Shown here piece by piece: positions 28,904-35,510 of a DNA stretch of 35,948 nt. The notes below the pieces were generated by a model. It was not told where the DNA came from, ran no database searches, and was given only the letters and a program-made list of their open reading frames with translations. Both the position numbers and the translations under genes were made by a program. This stretch comes from Bradyrhizobium sp. (lineage in GTDB: Bacteria; Pseudomonadota; Alphaproteobacteria; Rhizobiales; Xanthobacteraceae): assembly GCF_027451485.1 (NCBI RefSeq), contig NZ_DAIDJE010000027.1, positions 1 through 35,948 of the forward strand, given 5' to 3'. How positions within the stretch are numbered: the first letter of the stretch is position 1; every line of letters starts with the position of its first letter.

Positions 28904-28980
28904 CGTACCGCTTCATCGATCTGAAGTCCCTGATCGAATTCGGCGCTTGCGGTACAGGGACTTCAGATCGGCGGTACTAG
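28904..28980. repeat. Dispersed palindromic repeat, copy B (3' end of the PEBP-like gene)
   Basis: A perfect 16-bp inverted repeat (28917-28932 with 28955-28970, CGATCTGAAGTCCCTG and its complement) extends by another 7 bp (GTACCGC) after a 5-base bulge on the left arm. The 22-base loop contains GAATTCGGCGCTTGCGG. Bases 28932-28980 match copy A at 18709-18758 (45 of 50 aligned positions). The TAG stop of the PEBP-like gene lies inside the repeat. The structure would make a strong RNA hairpin at the mRNA 3' end. Confidence 0.75.
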
Positions 28981-29543
28981 CGGCCGTAGGTGGCGGTCAG
29001 TGTCGCTTTCGCCAGCGTATGAAAATGTAGATCGAAGCCGACCAGCGCGGCGGACGCCATCTCATTCTTTGCATCCGGCAGCTTGTCAACATCAACAGCA
29101 AAGACCGTGATCTGGTAGTGATGCGGCTTGTCGCCAGCGGGCGGACATGGACCGCCATATCCATCGGCACCGAAATCGGTCCGGCTCTGGATCGCGCCCT
29201 TCGGCATCAGCTTCGACTTTGCGTCCCCTGCCCCTTTGGGGAGCGATGTGATGTTGGCGGGAAGGTTGAACACGACCCAGTGCCACCAGCCGCTGCCGGT
29301 CGGCGCATCAGGATCGTACATGGTAACAGCAAAACTCTTGGTGCCGCTCGGCGCTCCGCTCCAGCTCAGACTCGGCGAGACGTTGTTGCCGGTGCAGCCG
29401 AATCCCTTGAAGACTTGGTCGTTGGCGATCGTACCGCCCTCTTTGACCTCCGTGCTGGTCAGGCTCATGCTTTGTGCATTCGCCGCCGTCACGCCGGACG
29501 CCGACAGCACCAAGGCCGCAATAGCGGCCATCATTCTTGTCAT
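28977..29543 (-). CDS. Secreted YbhB/YbcL-family (PEBP-like) protein
   Basis: This is a phosphatidylethanolamine-binding-protein-fold protein of 188 residues, in bacteria a family of unclear biochemical role (YbhB/YbcL). A signal peptide is evident (MTRMMAAIAALVLSASGVTA, probable cleavage after ANA at about residue 23). Family motifs are GFGCTGNNVSPSLSWSGAP, VTMYDPDAPTGSGWWHWVVF, FGADGYGGPCPPAGDKPHHY and a C-terminal ALVG-type segment. The ATG at 29543 has a GGGGAG Shine-Dalgarno. Its stop codon lies within a dispersed repeat, so the last residues could be set by the repeat insertion. It is divergent from the ABM-type monooxygenase gene across 193 bases. Confidence 0.92.
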   Translation of the reverse strand: MTRMMAAIAALVLSASGVTAANAQSMSLTSTEVKEGGTIANDQVFKGFGCTGNNVSPSLSWSGAPSGTKSFAVTMYDPDAPTGSGWWHWVVFNLPANITSLPKGAGDAKSKLMPKGAIQSRTDFGADGYGGPCPPAGDKPHHYQITVFAVDVDKLPDAKNEMASAALVGFDLHFHTLAKATLTATYGR

Positions 29544-29736
29544 GGCTGTTTCTCCCCTTGATGATCAAGCGCACGCTAAGCGCGAACAAACCTTTAGCAA
29601 CTTGCAGGCCGGGGGGAAAGAACAGGCCAAACGCCGGCGCCCTTACCCAGCTTCGCCCGATGGGCTATGGATGGGGCTAGATGCGCGAGACGCGTCTGCA
29701 ACCGGAAAATCCGGGCAATATCGGGAGGATTTCACC

Positions 29737-30135
29737 ATGCTTAAGTCAATGTCTGCGCTCGCCGCCACGCTTGCTATCTCCGCGGCCTGTCTGACTTTAC
29801 TGCCAGGCGGCAAACGCGCCGAAGCGCAATCGGCCGGCATGTTCGTCAATGCGGTCGATCTCGATATCGTGCCTGCCGAGCGCGAGAAATACCTGGCGGC
29901 GATCAAGGAGAACGGCGCCGCCGCAGCGAAAGAACCGGGTTGCAGGCGCTTCGACATCCTCAACCTCGGGAGTGATCCGAACCATTTCTTCCTCTATGAG
30001 GTCTACGATAGCGAAGCCGCCTTCAAGGCCCACCGAGAGACCGATCATTTCAAGAAATATATGGCCATCACCGGCAAGATGGTCGCCAAACGCGAATCCC
30101 GCCAGATGTCGGTAATTGCTGCAAACGCGAAATGA
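29737..30135 (+). CDS. Exported ABM-domain (putative quinol monooxygenase) protein
   Basis: This is a dimeric alpha-beta barrel protein of the antibiotic biosynthesis monooxygenase / YgiN-LsrG family, 132 residues. It has an apparent signal peptide (MLKSMSALAATLAISAACLT, possible cleavage after AEA at about residue 30), which is unusual for a family that is mostly cytoplasmic. The domain itself is clear: AVDLDIVPAEREKYLAAIKE, KEPGCRRFDILNL, FFLYEVYDSEAAFKAHRETD and HFKKYMAI. The strong GGGAGGA Shine-Dalgarno at about 29723 fixes the start at 29737. It is followed 135 bases later by the alpha-hydroxyacid oxidase gene on the same strand, suggesting a shared oxidative pathway. Confidence 0.88.
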   Translation: MLKSMSALAATLAISAACLTLLPGGKRAEAQSAGMFVNAVDLDIVPAEREKYLAAIKENGAAAAKEPGCRRFDILNLGSDPNHFFLYEVYDSEAAFKAHRETDHFKKYMAITGKMVAKRESRQMSVIAANAK

Positions 30136-30270
30136 CTTGGGTTCTGGGATGTCCAGCGGGCTCACCATCGGCCGGCATTCCTGATCCGCGCCGGACGGTT
30201 TTGCGTGGCCGTCGGCGCTCGCCTAAGAAAGCTCTCGCAGCACGTGTGTCGGAAGGACCAGGAGAAGAAA

Positions 30271-31401
30271 ATGAACGAAGTCACCCGTATCCCGACAAGC
30301 AGCGAACTTGGCGCCAGCGCCGAGCCGTACCAGAACCTGCATGAGTTCGTGAACAAGGCGCGCGCCAACCTCAACCAGAACGCCTGGGACTACATTGTCG
30401 GAGCAGCCGAGACGGAAACCACGATGCGCCGCAACCGGATGGCGCTGGATGAGATCGCGTTTCGGCCAAGGGTGCTGCGCAATGTCGCGCGCATCGATGC
30501 CACTACCGAGGTTTTCGGGCGCAAGTTGCGTCTGCCGGTTATGATGGCGCCGGTCGGCGCGCTCGAAATTTTCGACCCGGTCGGTGCCGGCGCCAGCGTC
30601 ACGCGCGGCGTCGGACGGTTTGGTGCCGCGCATATGCTGAGCTCTGTCTCGGAGCCGGGCCTTGAAAAGGTCGCCGAGGCCGCCCCGGATGCGCTGCGAA
30701 TCTATCAGCTCTATGTCCGGGGTGATGATGCCTTCGTCGAAGATCGGGTCAGCCGCGCCATGGCCTCCGGCTACACCGCGTTCTGTCTGACCGTCGATAC
30801 CGCCCACTACAGCCGGCGAGAGCGCGATATCGCCAAGCGCTACGTCCGTGAGAGCCGCCTGCGCGCCACCGGCGGCGATTTCCAGAAGGGGCTGGAATGG
30901 CGCACGGTCAAGCTGATCAAGGACAAATACGAGATCCCGCTGATCATCAAGGGCATCGCCACGGCCGAGGATGCCGCGATGGCGCTCGATCATGGCGTCG
31001 AGTGGATCTACGTCTCCAACCACGGCGGCCGCCAGCTCGACCACGGCCGTGGCTCCATGCACGTGCTGCCGGAGATCGTGAGCGCGGTCAAAGGCCGCGC
31101 GAAAATCATGGTGGACGGATCATTCTGCCGCGGCACTGACATCGTCAAGGCGATCATCATGGGCGCGGATCTCGTCGGGATCGGCCGGCTGCAATGCTGG
31201 GCGCTCGCGGCTGCCGGCGAAACTGGCATCGTGCGGATGCTCGAGTTACTGGAAGACGAAGTTGTGCGCTGCCTCGGTCTCCTCGGAGTCAGCAAATTCG
31301 CCGAGCTCGACCAGTCCTATCTGCATCCGGCGGCGCCAACGAACCCTCCCAGCGTCTTCAGCGCCTTCCCGCTTCTCGACATCCAGCCCTATAGGTATTG
31401 A
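30271..31401 (+). CDS. FMN-dependent alpha-hydroxyacid oxidase/dehydrogenase (LldD family)
   Basis: This is a TIM-barrel FMN enzyme that oxidises an L-2-hydroxyacid such as lactate, glycolate or mandelate to the 2-oxoacid. The 376 residues show the family order: LRNVARIDATTEVFGRKLRL, PVMMAPVGALEIFDP, YQLYVRGD, LTVDTAHYSRRERD, the FMN-phosphate lysine in PLIIKGIATAEDA (Lys227), and the active-site signature VSNHGGRQLDHG with catalytic His251. IMVDGSFCRGTDIVKAIIMG and GIGRLQCWAL follow. AGGAG precedes the ATG at 30271. The substrate-specificity loop is short, so I do not assign lactate specifically; L-lactate dehydrogenase is only one possibility. Confidence 0.92.
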   Translation: MNEVTRIPTSSELGASAEPYQNLHEFVNKARANLNQNAWDYIVGAAETETTMRRNRMALDEIAFRPRVLRNVARIDATTEVFGRKLRLPVMMAPVGALEIFDPVGAGASVTRGVGRFGAAHMLSSVSEPGLEKVAEAAPDALRIYQLYVRGDDAFVEDRVSRAMASGYTAFCLTVDTAHYSRRERDIAKRYVRESRLRATGGDFQKGLEWRTVKLIKDKYEIPLIIKGIATAEDAAMALDHGVEWIYVSNHGGRQLDHGRGSMHVLPEIVSAVKGRAKIMVDGSFCRGTDIVKAIIMGADLVGIGRLQCWALAAAGETGIVRMLELLEDEVVRCLGLLGVSKFAELDQSYLHPAAPTNPPSVFSAFPLLDIQPYRY

Positions 31402-31471
31402 TGACCCTTGCAACGGGGACGTCCCGGCACGTTGCGGCATGTCAACTTGTCAATCTGTTCGAAATGCGCCG

Positions 31472-32101
31472 ATGACCTCTGAATCACTTGCGCCAGGCGC
31501 TGCCGACGCCTTGCTGTTCGATCTCGGCCGCGTCGTGCTCGATCTCGACTTCAACCGGACGCTTCACGCATGGGCGGAACACGCAGCTTGCGAACCGGCA
31601 CAGCTGGCGGGCAAGTTCTTGCGCGGCGAACTCTACCAGCGTCACGAGAGGGGCGAGATCAGCGACGAATCCTTCTTTGCAGGGCTGCGTTCGGCTCTTG
31701 GTGTTGAGCTTTCCGACGAACAACTCATCGAAGGTTGGAACGCCATCTTCATCGGCGAGATGCCGGGAATGAACCAACTCCTGGCGCGGGCGGCCCGGCG
31801 CCTGCCGCTCTACGCATTCTCCAACACCAACGCCGCGCACGTCGCCCATTTCTCCAGTCAATTTGCCGAGGTGCTCGGCCATTTCCGCCAAATCTTTCTG
31901 TCCTCCACCATCGGGCTTCGAAAGCCGGACGCGGAGGCTTATGATCACGTGGTGCAATCAATCGGTGTGCCGGCGGAGCGAATCGTGTTCTTCGACGATC
32001 TTGCCGAAAACATCGAAGGCGCCCGGGAACGTGGTTTGAAGACCGTTCTTGTGACCTCGCCTGAAGACGTGGCAAAAGCGCTCAATGCCCTCGGAATTTA
32101 G
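31472..32101 (+). CDS. HAD-superfamily phosphatase (YihX-like)
   Basis: This is a haloacid-dehalogenase-fold phosphatase of 209 residues with a helical C1 cap. Motif I reads LLFDLGRVVLDLDF, with nucleophile Asp17; the FDLGxV form is typical of the YihX-like branch, which includes sugar-phosphate phosphatases. Motif II is YAFSNTNAAH, motif III the Lys in GLRKPDAEAYDHV, and motif IV FFDDLAENIEGA. The start at 31472 is the first ATG that fits the family N-terminus, without a strong Shine-Dalgarno; a longer start at 31439 is possible. It precedes moeA by 69 bases in the same direction. No particular substrate is indicated. Confidence 0.88.
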   Translation: MTSESLAPGAADALLFDLGRVVLDLDFNRTLHAWAEHAACEPAQLAGKFLRGELYQRHERGEISDESFFAGLRSALGVELSDEQLIEGWNAIFIGEMPGMNQLLARAARRLPLYAFSNTNAAHVAHFSSQFAEVLGHFRQIFLSSTIGLRKPDAEAYDHVVQSIGVPAERIVFFDDLAENIEGARERGLKTVLVTSPEDVAKALNALGI

Positions 32102-32158
32102 GAACCCTCGGAATAAAAAAATGGCTTTGGGCGTGCCCGTTTCAGGAATCTTGTCTTA

Positions 32159-32163
32159 AGGAG
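32159..32163 (+). promoter_or_regulatory. Shine-Dalgarno fixing a TTG start for moeA
   Basis: AGGAG lies seven bases before the TTG at 32171 but sixteen bases before the next ATG (32180). The spacing favours TTG as the moeA start. Confidence 0.7.
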
Positions 32164-32170
32164 TCTTGTC

Positions 32171-33385
32171 TTGGCATTGATGCCGGTTCCCGATGCGCTG
32201 GCCGCTATTCTGTCGGGCTCAGACGCGCTGCCCGAAGAAATGGTCGCACTGGATCTGGCCCACCGTCGGGTCTTGGCGCGCGACCTTGCCGCACTCCGTA
32301 CCCAGCCCCCCCAAGCGATGTCGGCCATGGACGGGTATGCGGTGCGCGCTGCGGACGCGGGCCAAGCGGGCGCCCGGCTGAAGGTGATCGGCGAAATTGC
32401 CGCCGGACGGCCCTTCGATCGCGTGGTCGGCCCCGGCGAGGCGGCGCGGATTTTCACCGGCGGCGCGGTTCCGGATGGCGCCGATGCCGTAATCATCCAG
32501 GAAGACACCGCCGTCGAGGGAAATGACATAGTGATCACGGAGGCCACAAGCCCAGGACGTCACATCCGCCGCGCCGGTGTCGATTTCCGCCAAGGTGACG
32601 TCTTGCTGAGGGCCGGCAGCCGGCTGACCGACCGTGATCTCTCGCTGGCCGCCGCCATGAACTATCCCCGCCTGCCAGTGCATCGGCGGCCAAAAGTCGC
32701 TTTGCTCGCCACCGGCGACGAACTGGTGATGCCCGGCGAGACGCCCGGACCCGGCCAGATCGTCTATTCCAATGGTTATGCGCTGCGGGCGCTGGCCCGC
32801 GCCGAAGGGGCTGACGTCATCGACCTCGGCATTGCCGCCGATACGCTTGCCGCCACCACGACCGGCATTCGCCGTGCCCGCGATGCGGGCGCCGACGTCT
32901 TGATAACGACCGGCGGCGCCTCGGTCGGTGACCACGACCTTGTCAAGAGCGCGCTCGATGCCGAGGGCGTGGCGATGGCGTTCTGGCGGATCGCCATGCG
33001 GCCAGGCAAACCTCTGATGCACGGTCGGCTCGGCGCAATGAGGGTGATCGGCCTGCCCGGCAATCCCGTGTCATCCTATGTGTGCGCCTTCCTGTTCCTC
33101 GTGCCATTGATTCGCAAACTCTGCGGTCGAACCAGCATCCATCACACCACTGAATCGGCTCTGCTCGGTCACGATCTGGCCGCCAACGACCAACGTCAGG
33201 ATTACTTGCGCGCACGCCTCCTGACGCGCGACGACGGCGCTGTGATCGCGACGCCGGTCACTCAGCAGGACAGTTCGCTGCTGGGAAATCTCGCTGCGGC
33301 GCAGGCGCTTCTCGTCCGTTTGCCTTTTGCGCCCGCGGCCAAGGCGGGCTCCTCTTGCGACATCCTCCGGTTGCCTGCCGCCTGA
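32171..33385 (+). CDS. moeA: Molybdopterin molybdenumtransferase MoeA
   Basis: MoeA inserts molybdate into adenylylated molybdopterin to complete the molybdenum cofactor. Its 404 residues follow the family order: QAMSAMDGYAVRA (about 49-61), GEIAAGRPFDRVV, IFTGGAVPDGADAVIIQED, then the MoCF domain with ATGDELVMPGETPGPGQIVY, TTGGASVGDHD and GLPGNPVSSYVCAF, and a C-terminal beta domain. The start is TTG at 32171, supported by a well-placed AGGAG; the protein then begins MALMPVPDAL, as I recall from bradyrhizobial MoeA. It sits between a HAD gene and lexA. MoaC of the same pathway lies 8 kb upstream. Confidence 0.96.
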   Translation: MALMPVPDALAAILSGSDALPEEMVALDLAHRRVLARDLAALRTQPPQAMSAMDGYAVRAADAGQAGARLKVIGEIAAGRPFDRVVGPGEAARIFTGGAVPDGADAVIIQEDTAVEGNDIVITEATSPGRHIRRAGVDFRQGDVLLRAGSRLTDRDLSLAAAMNYPRLPVHRRPKVALLATGDELVMPGETPGPGQIVYSNGYALRALARAEGADVIDLGIAADTLAATTTGIRRARDAGADVLITTGGASVGDHDLVKSALDAEGVAMAFWRIAMRPGKPLMHGRLGAMRVIGLPGNPVSSYVCAFLFLVPLIRKLCGRTSIHHTTESALLGHDLAANDQRQDYLRARLLTRDDGAVIATPVTQQDSSLLGNLAAAQALLVRLPFAPAAKAGSSCDILRLPAA

Positions 33386-33438
33386 GTTCGCGCGCCAGCC
33401 CGGTCGCATTCTCGTTGACGAAAAATTAATTGGTTGCG

Positions 33439-33468
33439 GAACACATATCGAACAGATAGTGTTCGTTC
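33439..33468. promoter_or_regulatory. LexA operator array upstream of lexA (overlapping SOS boxes)
   Basis: Four half-sites occur within 30 bases: GAAC (33439-33442), GAAC (33450-33453), GTTC (33461-33464) and GTTC (33465-33468). Adjacent pairs one and two, and two and three, are each separated by exactly 7 bases. This yields a direct-repeat box (GAAC-N7-GAAC, the complement of the alphaproteobacterial GTTC-N7-GTTC consensus) and an overlapping inverted-repeat box (GAAC-N7-GTTC). Lying 113 bases before the lexA start codon, it is the expected autoregulatory site. A promoter probably overlaps it, but I cannot fix its -35 and -10 elements. Confidence 0.88.
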
Positions 33469-33580
33469 ATGATTTGTTTCTAGTCTTTGAAGACACTGGT
33501 CGGAGTTGGGCGCTCTGCCAACCTCATCAAAGCCGGACATCTTTCGAAATGAATGACTGCAACCTTGGGGACTGGTCGAG

Positions 33581-34282
33581 ATGCTGACGCGCAAACAATA
33601 CGAACTTCTGCGGTTCATCAGCGAACGGCTGAAGGAGTCGGGCGTGCCGCCCTCCTTCGACGAGATGAAGGACGCGTTGGACCTGCGGTCGAAGTCGGGC
33701 ATCCATCGCCTGATCACCGCTCTCGAAGAGCGCGGTTTCATTCGCCGCCTGCCCAATCGCGCCCGCGCAATCGAAGTCATCAAGCTGCCCGAACTCGCTA
33801 GCGCGGGCGGCAACGGCCGGCGCGGCTTCACGCCGAGCGTCATTGAAGGCACGCTTGGAAAGGTTCGCAGCAGCAGCGCAGCACAGGATGATGGCGAGCG
33901 TCCCGTCGCCGTGCCGGTGATGGGCCGTATTGCCGCGGGCACGCCGATCGAGGCGTTGCAGACTCGCAGTCACACCATCAGCGTCCCGCCGGACATGCTC
34001 GGATCGGGCGAGCACTACGCTCTTGAAGTGCGTGGGGATTCCATGGTGGATGCCGGGATCCTTGACGGCGACATGGCGCTGATCCAGCGCAACGAGACCG
34101 CTGACACCGGCGATATCGTCGTAGCGCTGATCGATGACGAGGAGGCCACGCTGAAGCGCTTCCGCCGCCGCGGCGCCTCGATCGCGCTGGAGCCCGCCAA
34201 CACGGCCTACGAGGTCCGTATCCTGCCGCCGAACCGGGTCAAGATTCAGGGCAAGCTGATCGGCCTCTACCGGAAGTACTAA
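33581..34282 (+). CDS. lexA: SOS-response repressor LexA
   Basis: LexA represses DNA-damage genes and self-cleaves when bound to RecA filaments. Its 233 residues match alphaproteobacterial LexA, longer than the E. coli protein because of an extended linker. The winged-helix N-terminus (1-65) has [20 protein letters not shown] and [20 protein letters not shown]. The cleavage site is Ala119-Gly120 in [10 protein letters not shown]. The catalytic pair is Ser154 in [14 protein letters not shown] and Lys192 in [11 protein letters not shown]. The start at 33581 matches the family. Overlapping LexA half-sites lie upstream, so the gene should be autoregulated. Confidence 0.98.
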   Translation: MLTRKQYELLRFISERLKESGVPPSFDEMKDALDLRSKSGIHRLITALEERGFIRRLPNRARAIEVIKLPELASAGGNGRRGFTPSVIEGTLGKVRSSSAAQDDGERPVAVPVMGRIAAGTPIEALQTRSHTISVPPDMLGSGEHYALEVRGDSMVDAGILDGDMALIQRNETADTGDIVVALIDDEEATLKRFRRRGASIALEPANTAYEVRILPPNRVKIQGKLIGLYRKY

Positions 34283-34522
34283 GCGCACAGGCTGAACCCT
34301 CGGCCGCCCGCCCGCACCTCTCGCGTGATTCTTGAGGAGCAAAAAAGTTCCTCCATGTGCGTTGTCGTTGCAAAACAAATTTGTGATCCGATATCCTGAC
34401 GCAAGCCGCAGAATTGCCGCCAAGCGGCGAGACATTCACAATCTGATGTTCACCTAGATGGAGGCCTATGCCTCTTTTCGATGGAGAGGCACGGCCGGCT
34501 ATCTCGACTGAGGAGCCATCCG

Positions 34523-34954
34523 ATGTGTGACTATAGTCTGCATGCCGTTGCCACGCGCCCTGCAAAAGCGGGCGAAACACTGATCACCACGACTTTCCGC
34601 GGGACCTCTACGAAAGGCTTTGCCTCGGAGACTGAGCCGGACGTCGCGGTATGCCTGTTGCCTGGGACAGAACTCGCCTTCGCCGATAACGTCCGCTACG
34701 ACAGCCGGTGGTTTTGGACCCGGCGGTCAGCTTTCCGGGTCGGAAAGCTCGGCGAAATCGATCGCCATCTTCCCGATCGGCACCACGACACAATCGAATT
34801 TCCGGACGGTAGTCATGTTCTGGTAACTCTGCTCCGTGAAGGACAACGGGCAACCGTGCTGCAATTGCCTGCGGTCCAGCAGCGCGAGCGCGCGGCCCCT
34901 CGTCCTGTGGCTGCCAATACGCCGCCCCTGCCGAGGCCGATCACGACTGGCTAA
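34523..34954 (+). CDS. Conserved hypothetical protein, function unknown
   Basis: I do not recognise a functional domain in this 143-residue protein, though its MCDYSLHAVATRPAKAGETL start resembles unnamed proteins I remember from Bradyrhizobium. The N-terminal two thirds look like a compact beta-rich domain (VAVCLLPGTELAFADNV, RLP-like RVGKLGEIDRHLPDRHHDTI, EFPDGSHVLVTLLREGQRAT). The last 25 residues are Pro/Ala/Arg-rich and probably disordered. No signal peptide or membrane segment is visible. AGGAG seven bases before the ATG at 34523 supports this start. It lies 240 bases after lexA in the same direction; a weak promoter-like TTGCAA at 34368 precedes it. Confidence 0.75.
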   Translation: MCDYSLHAVATRPAKAGETLITTTFRGTSTKGFASETEPDVAVCLLPGTELAFADNVRYDSRWFWTRRSAFRVGKLGEIDRHLPDRHHDTIEFPDGSHVLVTLLREGQRATVLQLPAVQQRERAAPRPVAANTPPLPRPITTG

Positions 34955-35181
34955 GCGACGGCCACCAGCCTTGATGGTGATCGCCGTGCATTCGGTTTGT
35001 ATTGCGCCATGAATTCCTGGAACAATCCGCGCGCCAGGGAGTCGACTGGCTTGCATCTGGCGCTGGTGACGTTCGCGTTGCAGCTCGGTACGTTCGAGCT
35101 GCAGGCCAACGATTTCATGCGCTCGATCGGCCACTCCAGGGATCGTCGATTCAGGGGCGATGTCCAGCACCGCAAATTTGC

Positions 35182-35190
35182 GGAGGGAGG
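35182..35190 (+). promoter_or_regulatory. Strong Shine-Dalgarno fixing a TTG start
   Basis: GGAGGGAGG lies five bases before the TTG at 35196, whereas the upstream in-frame ATG at 35160 has no such site. This decides the start of the small gene at 35196. Confidence 0.65.
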
Positions 35191-35195
35191 CAAGA

Positions 35196-35510
35196 TTGTC
35201 CGTCAATAAGGTCAACTGGAAGCAGGTCGGACACGTCAACGAGCCTGGCCGATACATGTTTCGGTTCGGCTGGCTGACCATTAGGCCGGAAGATCTGGTC
35301 ATCTGGATGCAGTTTCCCGACGCGTCCTTCACCCTCGTCCAGACCGCGCCGCCGCCGCTCGCGGCCGGGAACGATGACCCAACAGTTGAAACGGAGGAGT
35401 TTCACCTCGGCGCTTTCGAGCTGCACGTCGCGCCGGAGCCGGGCTTGCAAGACGTTCAAAACATCCGGTTGTCCGATGAACTCGCCCCACGGGTTCAATC
35501 CTCGGTCTGA
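35196..35510 (+). CDS. Small conserved hypothetical protein overlapping the comEC 3' end
   Basis: I do not recognise a known family in this 104-residue acidic protein. It starts, from a TTG behind a near-perfect Shine-Dalgarno, with MSVNKVNWKQVGHVNEPGRY and continues FRFGWLTIRPEDLVIWMQFP, which reads like a soluble beta-rich domain. No signal peptide, membrane helix or metal motif is visible. Its stop codon lies 16 bases inside the convergently transcribed comEC gene. The 241 bases between it and the previous gene hold open frames on both strands, but none I can support as a gene. Confidence 0.65.
   Translation: MSVNKVNWKQVGHVNEPGRYMFRFGWLTIRPEDLVIWMQFPDASFTLVQTAPPPLAAGNDDPTVETEEFHLGAFELHVAPEPGLQDVQNIRLSDELAPRVQSSV

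Noticed and set aside
31409..31435. GGGACGTCCC palindrome after the hydroxyacid oxidase gene as a terminator
   Set aside because: The pairing is short and interrupted, and no T-run follows.
32121..32159. Twelve-codon open frame just upstream of moeA, with a similar start (MALGVPVSG) to MoeA
   Set aside because: The similarity to MALMPVPDAL is short and could be chance; no regulatory codon run or attenuator fold is visible. The nearby TCTTGTCTT direct repeats look like local slippage.
33527..34435. Open frame on the minus strand opposite lexA (about 300 codons)
   Set aside because: It covers lexA and its leader in antisense, is rich in Arg, His, Leu and Asp, and shows no domain features.
34951..35193. 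Minus-strand frame of about 80 codons between the two unknown genes
   Set aside because: It has no convincing Shine-Dalgarno or domain and opposes overlapping plus-strand frames, so I could not support it as a gene.
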